NCBI GenBank assembly: GCA_009731375.1
Contig: BJOX01000020.1
Location: forward strand, 111,350-133,523
DNA length: 22,174 bases
DNA from: Paulinella micropora
Taxonomy: Eukaryota; Cercozoa; Imbricatea; Euglyphida
Direction of reading: 5' to 3'
Within the stretch, counting starts at the first letter, position 1. Every line of letters begins with the position of its first letter. The translations under genes were made by a program, and so were the position numbers. Shown here in pieces: positions 8,319 through 17,973 of this stretch. Under the pieces are notes generated by a model. The model worked only from the letters and a program-made list of their open reading frames with translations, searched no databases and was not told where the DNA came from.

Positions 8319-9161
8319 CTGTGGAGAGAGGTGGTCCCAAGCTTTGTTTTCGCTATGAACGCGATGCAGTCGAGGGCTCTTGGAGCGGGAGCGGAATGTA
8401 GGTCCCCGTATCAGGTGGTGTACGGGCAGGAGCCGGTGATGCCCCAACACTTGGTGTATCAGGATGGACCTGGGCTTATGATGGACGAGGATGAGCTCTG
8501 GAGGGTTCGTATGCGTGTCTCCATGGAGGCCATGCAAGCGGTAAGGCAAACGAGGCTGGCGGAACAGACCCGCCAGCTGAGCAAAGAACCCTTAGAACAG
8601 GACTTGTCTATGGTGACGTATAAGCCAGGGGGACATCGTCATGTTATACTACCCGCAGGTTCCGAAAGGCATATCATCTAAGATGTTTGTGCACTGGAAG
8701 GGGCCTTATCAGATGGTGCAACAGACGTGGCCTTTTAACTATCGGATTAGAGGCAGGGGGGAGAACAAGATTGTTAATATTCGGCGCCTCATCAAGTACG
8801 ATCCGTTCCTAATGGAGAACGAGAGACGCTCCAGGAAGCGCTCGTCAGGGAAAAGGGAGAGTTTCAGGACCCTCCTAAATTGGGAACGGATAAGGAACCC
8901 GATGGTGGGAAACCCGGGGACCGGAAGGGCCAGGAGGGGAAGATGGCACGGGCCCCTGAAGAGGGCGTCGGCCGAATAGGCTCCAAAGGGCCCGAAGCCG
9001 GGGAAAAGGGGTCAGATGCGAGTCGCAAGCCACCCACGGGGGCGGCGAAGAGGGCGGCGGAAAATGATCTGATCTACTCGGAACCGGGGACTAGGCAGCG
9101 TAGGAAGACGGAGGTGCAGGCGGAGCCGGAGGGGCCGGTTGAACCCTCGCAGGTGGATGTC
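8319..9161 (+). pseudogene. Ty3/gypsy-like pol 3' end: integrase C-terminal part, frame-shifted
   Basis: After the AAT array the frame reads WREVVPSFVFAMNA and SPYQVVYGQEPVMPQH, the usual end of a retrotransposon integrase core (N...SPfe..YG..P). It shifts at the G5 run 8628-8632 into the frame reading FVHWKGPYQM and KIVNIRRLIKYDP, the classic GPY and VN..RLK.Y motifs of the integrase C-terminal domain. A second shift around 8830-8860 leads to a charged tail ending at TAG 9162-9164. Only the 3' end of pol is present. The catalytic D,D,E core, RNase H and RT are missing. It runs towards the minus-strand element ending near 9731 and differs from it in sequence. Confidence 0.75.
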
Positions 9162-9164
9162 TAG

Positions 9165-9484
9165 CACAAGTTACGGAAGGAGGGTAATAAGACACTGGGG
9201 ATGACGTGGGTTTTGGATCAGTTCTATCTGGTCAGGCCCCCATCTAGATTCGTTACAAGAGGAGACAAGGATGTTCTCTTTGTGATGAAGGTAGTGGGAC
9301 TGGCTAAGGACTCGAGGAGGACTCGAGGAGGACTCGATCGTCTGAGAGTGCGCTTAGGAACCTTCCACCTATGCTGCAGTTTTACCGGTCTTGGGATAAG
9401 GATACGGAGGAGGACCGGATGCACCGCGAGTATTTCCCGGTATGGTGGGATGCTGCCAATAGGGAAGTATGGGATGCCAAATAG
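9165..9484 (+). pseudogene. Downstream tail of the plus-strand element
   Basis: The frame continues past TAG 9162-9164 as LGMTWVLDQFYLVRPPSR. Beyond an 11-bp tandem repeat at 9308-9340 a different frame reads QFYRSWDKDTEEDRMHREYF and FPVWWDAANREVWDAK, then stops at TAG 9482-9484. The composition is protein-like (W, Y and charged residues), but the family is not recognised. It could be the end of pol or a separate 3' ORF. Confidence 0.4.
9308..9340. repeat. 11-bp tandem repeat (3 units) in coding remnant
   Basis: The unit GGACTCGAGGA occurs twice exactly and a third time diverged at its end. Since 11 is not a multiple of 3, each extra unit shifts the frame. Confidence 0.9.
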
Positions 9485-9730
9485 ATCCAGCCACACGAAG
9501 GGTGACAAGAATCATGAGGCATGGACCATATCGGCGTGGCCGAAGGGAGTGTTGGATTGCCCCTTCGAGTTACACGACGGGCACATCCCGGAGTGCGCCC
9601 AACATTGCCCCGACCCGAATTCCGTTCCTTCTACCAAATCCGCATCCCAGATGCTCCCCCTCACTTCAGGCTTGGGTGCTTCTTTCCCCGCACCGTTTCA
9701 GTTGCGTGTGCACCCCCGATTAGCCTTAAG
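9485..9730. other. Space between two convergent gypsy-like elements
   Basis: No gene is recognised. Either element's 3' untranslated region or LTR could lie here. No TG...CA-bounded direct repeat of it was found by eye elsewhere in the window. Confidence 0.4.
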
Positions 9731-9967
9731 TCAACCCCGCTCTGCTTGAGCATGGCGGAGCTTAAAGCAGTTAGAGTTGACCTGCTCTAAAATCGTGTAG
9801 GGGCCGTCGAACTGAAGAACAGACGAGGCAGGGATGCCTTGCTTTGAGGGTTTAGGGCGGTAGACGGTGACGGTGTCGCCAACCTTCCACTCCTTAATGG
9901 CTTTGCGGCGGCCCTTGTTCTTCTGAGCAACAGATCGGGCGCGGGAGACGTCTGTGTACGTGCTGAT
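9731..9967 (-). pseudogene. Integrase C-terminal tail in a third frame
   Basis: Between TAA 9968-9970 and TGA 9731-9733 the frame reads EWKVGDTVTVYRPKP, FDGPYTILEQVNSN and CFKLRHAQ. These are the SH3-like and GPY-type end of a Ty3/gypsy integrase. It is the natural continuation of the integrase at 9787-11625 but lies in a different frame, with a stop upstream. Confidence 0.75.
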
Positions 9968-11625
9968 TTACGCCGTGACTGCAGCGCGAGCGCGGCGTAG
10001 TAGTTCGATCTGCTCTGAAGATTGAAGCGAAAGCGTAGAGGAAGCGTCGAGAGCGGCGCTTGAGGCGGAGGCGCGGGCAGTAATGATCTCCGAGGAACCG
10101 CCTCGAAAAAGTCCAGCGTGCACCGGGGTTTGCGTGCCAACATACCCTCAAAGGCGGTTGTACCTGTAGCCGTGGACACATAGGTGTTCTGGGCGAAGGA
10201 AAGGGACGGGATGATGCTAGGCCAGTTCGATTTGTCTGCCTTGGGTAGAGATTGAATTGCGGTGCGGATCGCCTTGTGCCGGCATTCCACGAAGCCGAGT
10301 TGATGGTGTGAGTAGGGTGCGGTGGTCAGCCAGTCGAGGCCGGCCTCACTGCAGAAGCGTTTGGCTAATGTACCTACAAACGAGCTGTGGTAGTCGGAGA
10401 AGATGGACTCCGGAAAACCAAAAATGTATGCCCATCGGTTGAGGATGATCTCAACTGTTTCTTCGGCTGTGGTAGAGATGAAGGGGATGAATTGAAGAAA
10501 TCCTGAGAATCGATCGATGATCGTCAGGATATACTGAAAAACAACGCCCGGAATGCCGACGTGCATATGATCGATGCCGATGCCTTGACCTTGACTGCTC
10601 CGCTTCAGCGAAGAGTAGCGGCCGTGGTTGAGAGTGAGGCGGGCGTGGACCAGTTGGCAAAAGTGGCAGTCGCGGAGGGCGGCGAGGACATCAGCGTGCA
10701 TAATGTCCGTGCCGTCAGTACAGAACCAAATATAGCGCTCCTTGATGAAGGGGACGAGTGTCGGCGTCTTGGCGTGGTTCTGCATCAAGTAGGCATAGTT
10801 GATCAGCGGGCGGCGCAGCTCTTCTGGAACGTAGATCTTCAATGTTGACTGTTTGGCGTCGGCGAGGACGGCAAGGCCCTGACGAAGAGTCAATTCTGTT
10901 GATCCGGCGGAGACGGTAGAGACGTCATCGGTCCAGAGAGGGGCTGTGAGGGTGTCTTGTCGTTGTGCGTCCATGATGACGCGAGGAGCGTGCGAAGTAG
11001 CAACAAGAGGAAATATATAATGTTGTTCCATGCCGAGGCCAAAGACTAGCCACACTAAGTTGTCGTCGAGAAATAAAATCTTACGACACGTCTCAACGGC
11101 CTCCTGTGGGAGTGTATCGTCCGGGACGCAGTGGACGAGGTCTTGCGGCATGAGCAGGGCAAATGGCTTAGGAAGGGCGAACATGTCACGCGCGACGGCC
11201 GGAGAGCGTTCAGCGGAGGGGATGACAATAGTCAGGTTCCACGGGGCTTGAATGCTTCGTAGTTTTGGGCCAGCGCGGATGATGCGGCAGGAGAGAGACT
11301 TGAGTTTTGTTTCCAAAGCGGTATGTGTGCCTTCGACGGCGAGCCAGAGAGTAGAACTTGCTCTGGGCAATGGAATGGTTGCGAGGAGCTGTAGGGTGGC
11401 TTCGGCTTCACCGATGAGAGTCGGGACGCCTGGGCTTATGCAGGGGACACGGGACAATCCATCCGGGAGGAGGTTTTGTTTACCGGGGAGGTATTCGACC
11501 TTACAAGCGGATCGTCTGGAGATTTTCCAGAACTCATCCGACGACCATGGGGCTGCGAGCGTGCCACAACCACAAGAGTGGTCGGTGATCGGTGACGATA
11601 GTGAGTTCGTGGTCGCTAGCATCAA
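9787..11625 (-). pseudogene. RNase H end and integrase of the gypsy-like element (612 codons)
   Basis: Residues about 43-60 (VEYLPGKQNLLPDGLSRV) are the usual end of RNase H. The integrase zinc-binding region is partly kept: C320-x2-C323 with H284, while the first His is not obvious. The catalytic core has D352 (GIDHMHVG), D411 (IFSDYHSSF) and E447 (LGFVECRHK), a canonical D,D(35)E spacing. After residue about 520 the frame drifts into low-complexity sequence and the true C-terminus lies in another frame (9731-9967). The annotated start at 11625 is just the first ATG after a frameshift. Integrase normally inserts element cDNA into chromosomes, but this copy lacks an intact upstream polyprotein. 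Confidence 0.85.
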
Positions 11626-11700
11626 TGTAGTAGCGGCACTGTTGAACTCCGTAAATAACGCCGTAGGCTTCTCGCACGTAGGGGGGTCGCCCAGCAGGTT
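11540..11700 (-). pseudogene. RNase H middle part in its own frame
   Basis: The frame reads PPYVREAYGVIYGVQQCRYY and HELTIVTDHRPLLWLWH, the E-a-y-a...Y-l.g..f.v.TDH..L motif of Ty3/gypsy RNase H. The N-terminal TDAS motif is in the frame ending at 11622 and the C-terminal part is in the frame starting at 11625. The domain therefore needs two frameshifts, near 11695 and near 11545. Confidence 0.82.
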
Positions 11701-13160
11701 TGCATGTCTGTGAACTTGAGAGAAAAGTATTGGATGACCGGGGCGTCGCGGTCAGGGCCAGTGTGAAGGGCACCTCCGATGCCTATTTGGCTGGCATCAG
11801 TCCGAAGGCAAAGATGGTGAGAGGACTCGTATTTGGCCAGGACGAGAAGCGTAGTAAGCACGCGGCGGAGCTTCTTCATACACTTCCGCTCTTCCCGATG
11901 GAGGTAGGGTTGACCTGCTGGTCGGGCGTGAGTGGACTTAAGCAAGTTCGTAAGAGATGATACAAGGCGGGAGTAGTCGGGGATGTGGGCCTGTATGAAG
12001 TTGGTCATACCCAGAACGGATCGAACTTCAGACACATTGGAGGGATCAGCCATTCGGAGGATGGAGTCGATCTTCGCTATGTCAGCGGCGATACCTTTCT
12101 TACTACATTTCTTGCCGAGTATTGTCAGTTCATGGTATTCCAAGCGGAGTTTGCGCGCCGATCCATGAAGACCGGAGGTGTCCATACTTGAGAATATACC
12201 CCGAATTTGGTTCAGGTGTGTTTGATAGGTGCCTGCAGTAGAAATAGCTGGGGGCGGCTTGTTCCAAAAGGGGAGTGGTTGGAATGACTTCTCGATCGCG
12301 CGTTGGAAATCGCCGGGGGCACGATGTACACCTTGAGGCATAAAGTTGGGGACCAATAAACCTAGAGGGATCCACACGGCTAAAACATCTCGGCTGTCAT
12401 CGTCCGGGTTCAGGCGAAGGTGGGAGAAGCCGTCTACCATGTCGATGGAGCTGAGATAGTGCCAGCCGGCGAATCGTTCTCGGTAATGATCCGGGTTCGG
12501 AAGACCTGGGACTGGGAGATGAAGATTGTCATTGTGCATGCGGTAGTCATAAACATTCCAAATGTCTCGGATGACTTCTTTTGCGATATCCTCGAATTTC
12601 CTGACCGGGCAACTGCGGCTCGCCCATGCACATTGGGAGGAGGGATAGCTCCATGTGCCGGCGCTAAGGACGTCCGTAGCCCAGCTGGAAAGATATTTGC
12701 CCACTGCCGGAGTCCAGCGCGGGCATGGGACTGCAACTGGTTTGGCATTCGGTTTGAGTCGAAGGGACACGACAGTGTGTCTGAAGATGCCTGCCTTGTC
12801 CTGAAAGATGTGGTCGAATTCGCGGATGAGGGCCCAGAGTTGGTCTTGTTGGGGTTTGGTGAGGGTCGGGTTGACTGCTTCAGGGGGAAACTTAGGACCT
12901 GTCGGTGCCTCTTTTTGCTCCGCTCGCTTGGTTAGAAAGTCACGGCAAAGTCGTTCGGAGATGAAGAACCATGGGGTAGGGTGGGCTCCCTGGATTATTG
13001 ATGCCGTGCAAAAGAGCATGCGAGGGTCGGGATATGTCTGCGCGAAGTCTTCCATAAAGGAATCCGTGTATGGAAACGGCGGGCCGATGTCGGTCTGAAG
13101 CGTCAGAGGATCAGGCAGCCTCAGTTGTTTGGAGTCTGGAGAATGCCCCAGATTTGGTTG
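11622..13160 (-). pseudogene. Gypsy-like reverse transcriptase lacking YxDD, plus start of RNase H
   Basis: The frame is open from TGA 13161-13163 to a stop at 11622. The first ATG is at 13055 and residues are counted from it. RT motifs are VYDYRMHNDNLHLPVPGLPN, LSSIDMVDGF (D205), FMPQGVHRAPGDFQRAI (238-254), then ILGKKCSKKGI and VLGMTNFIQAHIPDY. RNase H begins at CLRTDASQIGIGGAL (D420). Between residues 255 and 275, where YxDD belongs, it reads PLPFWNKPPPAIST. The two motif-C aspartates are absent in all three frames here. The thumb and RNase H start are otherwise well conserved, so this copy should have no polymerase activity. Confidence 0.85.
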
Positions 13161-13348
13161 TCACGCCTGACTTTGCGTATTGCCCAAACTCTGAGTTGAG
13201 CCAGTGCCAGGCCGAGCGAGCATATTGAATTGGCGGCAATCCCGAGATTTATGGTTAAGAAGTCGTCGTCTTGAAAGTGCAGCTCGATGATCGGGAGAGG
13301 CAAAGTGGCTAGGTAACGGAGGAGAGATTGCTTTTGGGCAATCCTCAA
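13121..13348 (-). pseudogene. Hydrophobic segment upstream of RT in another frame
   Basis: The frame reads LPLPIIELHFQDDDFLTINL, then NSICSLGLALAQLRVW. It overlaps the low-complexity end of the 13164-14015 frame. Its composition is more protein-like than the overlapping frame, so it may be the ancestral reading here. The position fits a protease or linker, but no D-S/T-G motif is seen. Confidence 0.35.
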
Positions 13349-14015
13349 AGTTCACACTATCCTTGCTCCGAGGCTGTTGCGAGCGTCGTGTCGTTGAGTG
13401 GGGAGGAGAAGTCGTAGATGTCTGTGTCGTAGTTGGCGTTGATGGCAAACTGCTTGACGACGAACCACTTGACGAAGACGAGGAGGGGCCGTGTCCGACG
13501 CCTTTTGAATCGTCATCGTCGTGCTGCTTCTTGTTCTCACTGGGCTTGCAGCCAGAAAAGGGTTGTGGTTGAACAGGGTGGAGGCGAGTTACCTGTGGCA
13601 ACGGTGCGGCCGGTGCGTCCGAACCAGTGGCCGCTGGTGGATGAGCCAGGGTTGATGGCGGCTGAATTGAGGCCAACGGTGGCTGTGCTGGGGCCGGTGG
13701 TAACGACGCTGGGGCCGATGGTAACGACGCTGGGGCTATCACCCTTGATGATGAACTCGAGCTAGATGACGAACTGGATGAAGAACTTGAACTTGACGAA
13801 GAATCAGGTTGGTCATCGTATTTCTCAGGGGAATACACTATCTCGTAAGGGTTCGATGAAGATGCTTGGACGTCAAATCCAGCGTGGATTTCATAGGTAT
13901 GAGGATGCCCGATGCGGTAGTGTCTCCGTGTCGCTCCTGGTGAGCGCGTAAATACATGGGAGTTCTCAGGTTCTGGGGTAAGCAATCTCTCGTATACTAG
14001 ATCTCGGGTGCTCAT
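13164..14015 (-). pseudogene. Gag-position ORF with poly-Ser tract (284 codons)
   Basis: It begins MSTRDLVYERLLTPEPENSH and has a block around FTRSPGATRRHYRIGHPHTY. A run of about 20 Ser follows, encoded by a TCA/TCG-type triplet array, then Pro/Ala repeats (SLPSAPA-like). It ends at TGA 13161-13163, in the same frame as the RT ORF. No CCHC zinc knuckle is visible. Function is unassigned; the place in the element suggests Gag or a Gag-Pol linker. Confidence 0.45.
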
Positions 14016-14482
14016 TTCTAGCCTTGTGTAGAAATGTAAGAGATTTTCCTATGTCCTGTTTGTCTTGAGGTTGAGCCATCGATGATGGGTGTGGCCCACT
14101 TGGATGGGTCATGATCACGTAAACGTCGCCCGGGCGCCAGACTTGGAAGTGTCGTTGAGCGTGGCGTGACGGTTTCACACGGACAAGTGGAGCTCCGTAG
14201 GGGTAGCCACGGAGGCGTTTGTCTCGAGAGTACGGATTGATGATGTCCGTCGAACATGGGACAGTATGGGTTGGGCGGTGTACCACATGGATTTCCTTGC
14301 TTGACTGTCTTGCAGTTTCGCTGGCTACGACCATAAGGAAATACTGGCCAGATGCCACGGGACATTTTCATAACGTATTCAGCGGAATTCGCCTGAAAAG
14401 GAATCCCTAACACCATCCGTGCCCGGAGAGGCTTTCCAGTTGTGTGACTTCTGAAGATAGTCGCGGGTTGCGGCGTCGTCAA
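13966..14482 (-). pseudogene. Gag-position segment, overlapping frames
   Basis: The frame from 14358 reads ASGQYFLMVVASETARQSSK and HFQVWRPGDVYVIMTHPSGP, which looks like real protein. The frame from 14482 overlaps it with MVLGIPFQANSAEYVMK before drifting. The real sequence seems to start in the second and pass to the first near 14360. Family not recognised. Confidence 0.4.
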
Positions 14483-14936
14483 GCGTAACTATCCCGTATG
14501 ATTGCCCCATATAGTGGTTGGGGTTAAAAAATGAGCCCAAGAACAGTTCGTCGTTTCTGTCTGTGTAGTACACCGTGAGGTTGCAATCGTCGAAGAAACT
14601 GAGCGGCAAGTCGACAATGCAGTCGTAGGATCGTTCATGTACTGCGCGTAGGCCTGTAGTAGCGTTGGTGCTGTCGAGGTCGTAGTACGTGTCGTTTGCA
14701 ACAATTTTGAGCCATATTGGGTCATTACATGGAAGACGATGAAAATAGTGTTGTAGGGCGAAGCAGCGTTCTCGAGTCGGGAGTCGAAAAACACGGCGAA
14801 TGTATGACGATGTCGAAAGTGGTATCGGGTCAAAGCGCAAGTGTTTGGCTTCGGTCTGTTCCATACTGCACCACGGGAATAGAAGTTCTCCTTGGAGGAC
14901 GGCTGCTAAAGGGGAGGCGTTGGGGTTTGCTCCCAC
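14379..14936 (-). pseudogene. Gag-position segment (185 codons), unrecognised
   Basis: Contains LLFPWCSMEQTEAKHLRFDP, RSYDCIVDLPLSFFDDCNLT, VYYTDRNDELFLGSFFNPNH and YGIVTLDDAATRDYLQKSHN. It is rich in aromatic and acidic residues and has no low complexity, so it was probably coding. The next frames on both sides continue it after one-base shifts. No known domain is recognised. Confidence 0.45.
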
Positions 14937-15145
14937 AAGTAGGCCGAGGTAAGAGGATCGATATCCCCATGGGCGGTAGAAAAGTCAAAGGCCATTTCTT
15001 CTTTGAAGTATGGGACATCGCCGGTGGGTTCGATGTTATTTCCAACCAAAGAGGCTGCGATGAGTTGAGCAGTGTTTCTGCCGTTTTGTGGGCCGAAGTG
15101 GAATATAATGGCAGTTTGTTTGCTATTATAAAATCGTGACATCAT
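14906..15145 (-). pseudogene. Gag-position segment (79 codons), unrecognised
   Basis: Reads MMSRFYNSKQTAIIFHFGPQ, then LIAASLVGNNIEPTGDVPYF and LTSAYLWEQ before closing. The overlapping frame starting GANPNASPLAAVLQGELLF takes over at about 14935, showing a one-base shift. Confidence 0.42.
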
Positions 15146-15188
15146 GGTAGCGCCTTCCGGGATACTGAAGATATTTTCAAGTTCGGTT

Positions 15189-15620
15189 TTAGTAGATATT
15201 ACTTCCCCGACGGGTCATCACAGGGGCCGATGTAGAGTCCGCGCGGATCAGGCACATGGCTTCGGGGTTGATGACTGCGAGAGGGCTTCTGGTTCCCGAA
15301 ATGAGAGCAAGACCGCATGTGAAGTCCTCAAAGGTCTCGGGGTCCATCTCGTGTGCGTTGTTGCGAGGGGGCCAGTAGCGCTGCATCAAGATAGTAGGGC
15401 GGTCGCGGTGGAAGCCTCGGATGGCTTCAGAGAACTCCGTCGCATATTCATTGTCCCATGGTGTCTTCCCATACCATTGTCGTGGTTCTGTGTGCGCGTA
15501 TATCTTGCTTACCCTGGTACGTGGCAGACCAGTATCCCGCGGAAGGAAGGTTCGCACCAAAATTGGCCTGTCGGCAAAATGGTTGAAGTCTGCCGAAGGG
15601 AGAAGCCAGTCTGCAGTCAC
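15189..15620 (-). pseudogene. Gag-position segment (143 codons), unrecognised
   Basis: Reads WLLPSADFNHFADRPILVRT, IRGFHRDRPTILMQRYWPPR and HEMDPETFEDFTCGLALISG, and is compact and protein-like. It follows on from the end of the 15617-16501 frame after a shift near 15620. It may be part of a capsid-like domain, but no motif proves it. Confidence 0.42.
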
Positions 15621-16501
15621 TTTGAAGGGAGCGGTCTATTGAGGGGTTCGATACGGAAAGCACCGTGCGGGAGCGATTGTATCCTAGGGAAGTAGCGTTC
15701 CACTCTCGGGTGTTGCATCTGTACCATTGTTGAATCCGGCCATAGGCCCTGATTGAGGGTAAAGTGCTTAGGGATCCAGTAACGAAGGTGACGGCAATGC
15801 GGGTGAGTGCCTGGAATTATAGTCATGGCCGCTGTTGGAAAATAAGTAGCAAAGATGTCTCGAACAATGTAGAGTTCAGGATCCGTGCCTGGAGAGCCCT
15901 TGGCGCCGAAGGCTTTTTGAAGCTCCAGTTGATGGCCTGGCATGTCCGTAAAGTTGGATAATCCCGACCAGCCGTGACTCGATCTCGTGGGGCTGACCCT
16001 GACATAACGGTCAGCTGGAGGAGAGAAAGGCGGCGGTGGTACCGGCGTCCTTGCATCTCTCTGTGCCAACTGGCTTAGTGGTCCAACATGGTCGCGGTCT
16101 GTTACACGGTCTGTGGCGTTGGGGGTGCGAGTTTTGTACACTCCAAGTGGGCTTAGCGAAAATGTGACCCGGGGGCCGCCTTGCACCGGGGAGTGAGACG
16201 CCGAGGATTGGGGTAACGCACTAGTTAAGCTTCCCGCGGGTGCCGACGAGGAACTGGACGAGGAGGTCGAGCTACTAGAAGATGTTTGAGGTGCCTGCGG
16301 TTGGGCCGGCATCACGGCTGTGCTGCTCGCAGGTGCAGACGGGGAGCTGGACGACGACGAACGGCCAGAAGATGCGCGGGCTGCTGTCCGCTGAGCGCGA
16401 CGTAGTGCCTTCTTAGATGCTGTGCTCAGCCCGGCGACTGGACTAGTGGTCGGTTGGGTGGGCGAGGTGATGGCGCAGAAGCTGCCGGAACTTGAGAGCA
16501 A
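15617..16501 (-). pseudogene. Gag-position ORF (294 codons) with Ser-rich N-terminus
   Basis: The N-terminal half has two poly-Ser runs and Pro/Ala linkers. The C-terminal half is ordered: FTDMPGHQLELQKAFGAKGS, LYIVRDIFATYFPTAAMTII and HPHCRHLRYWIPKHFTLNQG. The overlapping 16426-16857 frame precedes it, so the intact ancestor was longer. Probable Gag by position only. Confidence 0.45.
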
Positions 16502-16857
16502 GGGGAAGAAGGTGCCGGTGATGCTGAGCGTTCACCTTTACCAGAAGAGCGTCGTCTACCATGTCGATGGCTGTGACTTGGTGTTCGCGGAACAACTGGA
16601 GCTTGTAACGACGGAGGGTTGCTCAGCGCATCCTGGAATGATTGCGGTGTACCAGGTGCAGGGGCCGATGGTTGGTCAAGGGCCGATGCAGTTGGTGTGG
16701 TAGATGACGATCGCGATGCTGCCGATGATGAAGACGATGACGATGATGATGATGATGATCCGAAGGAGAGGGATCGTGCCGTCGGGCTGCGTCGCAAGTC
16801 GGCCAGCTGAGTCCTTCGGATGAGCTCCCGAGCGAGGGCATCGATACGATAATCCAC
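16426..16857 (-). pseudogene. N-terminal Gag-position segment with poly-Ser (143 codons)
   Basis: It starts near VDYRIDALARELIRRTQL (the first codon taken is GTG at 16857; no ATG is obvious), then 12 Ser and Ser/Pro-rich sequence. The frame is preceded by GGTAGGGGTC repeats and the satellite. The 5' end of the element is therefore replaced by, or fused to, satellite DNA. Confidence 0.4.
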
Positions 16858-16891
16858 AGTGAAACGGTAGGGGTCGGTAGGGGGTCGGTAG

Positions 16892-16923
16892 GGGGCCTAC
16901 CTTAGCTTTCTAAGGTAGGCCCC
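16892..16923. repeat. Perfect hairpin at the orientation switch of the satellite
   Basis: Arms GGGGCCTACCTTAG (16892-16905) and CTAAGGTAGGCCCC (16910-16923) are exact reverse complements with a CTTT loop. To the left the motif reads GGTAGGGG; to the right it reads CCCCTACC. Confidence 0.95.
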
Positions 16924-17403
16924 TACCTTAGCGACCACCCCCTACCTTAAGCCTCCCTATATCTTTCCGCTTGCGGACTTAGTTTTTTTTTTTAGCACCC
17001 CCTACCTTACGGGACTTGGTTTTTTTTTTTTAATGTTCACCTCCTACCTTACGGACTTAGTATTTTTTCCGGCTGCACCACCTACCTTACGGACATGGTT
17101 TTTCAAACGTACACACCCTACCTTACGGACTTGATCATTTTTATGCAATTACAGGTATTAATACCACCTACCTTAAGAGCTTAGTAATTTTTCCGGCTGC
17201 ACCCCCTACCTTACGGACTTGGTTTTTCAAACGTACACCCCCTACCTTACGGACTTGATCATTTTTACGCAATTACAGGTATTAATACCACCTACCTTAC
17301 GGACTTAGTATTTTTTCCGGCTGCACCCCCTACCTTACGGACTTGAAATTTTTTGGCGGCTACACTCCCTACCTTACGGACTTAGAATTTTTCCAGGTAC
17401 ACC

Positions 17404-17575
17404 GCCCAGCATGCACACATTTTTTGAATATATAACAATACATGTGATGATTTTAATGAGAAACCAATTTCCAATAAGATAAAACAAACACAGAAACTTC
17501 ATCATAATAAAACTGAACATCATCATAATAAAGCTTTCAGAATAACTTGAGACTCGTGGTGTGATGCAAACCCCC
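17404..17575. repeat. AT-rich block, copy 1 inside the satellite
   Basis: It begins GCCCAGCATGCACACATTTT and ends GTGGTGTGATGCAAACCCCC. It is repeated almost identically at 17692-17852, but carries about 20 extra bases (AGCTTTCAGAATAAC region) missing from copy 2. Confidence 0.92.
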
Positions 17576-17691
17576 ACCCCCTACCTTACGGACTTGAAAT
17601 ATTTTGGCGGCTACACCCCCTACCTTACGGACTTGAAATTTTTTGGCGGCTACACCACCTACCTTACGGACTTAGAATTTTTTCAGGTAGA

Positions 17692-17852
17692 CCGCCCAGC
17701 ATGCACACATTTTTTGAATATATAACAATAAATGTGATGAATTTAATGAGAAACCAATTTCCAATCAGATAAAACAAACACAGAAACTTCATCATAATAA
17801 AACTGAACATCATCATAATATGAGACTTGTGGTGTGATGCAAACCCCCCACC
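17692..17852. repeat. AT-rich block, copy 2 inside the satellite
   Basis: Near-identical to 17404-17575 with a few substitutions and one internal deletion. Both copies are flanked on each side by CTACCTTA units, so block plus units form a higher-order repeat of nearly 290 bases. Confidence 0.92.
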
Positions 17853-17973
17853 CCCTACCTTACGGACTTGAAGTTTTTTGGCGGCTACACCCCCTACCTT
17901 ACGGACTTGAAATTTTTTGGTGGCTACACCTACCTTACGGACTTGAAATTTTTTGCGGCTGCACCCCTACCTG

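Larger units (their letters stand above)
9731..16857 (-). mobile_element. Decayed Ty3/gypsy-like retroelement
   Basis: On the minus strand the order is Gag-position ORFs, RT, RNase H, integrase, which is the Ty3/gypsy order (integrase after RNase H, unlike Ty1/copia). The coding sequence is broken into many frames. LTRs, primer-binding site and polypurine tract are not recognised, so both outer limits are coding limits only. Confidence 0.75.

Noticed and set aside
8172-8549. Poly-Tyr / poly-Ile frames over the AAT array
   Set aside because: Translation of a microsatellite; only the downstream integrase part is real coding sequence.
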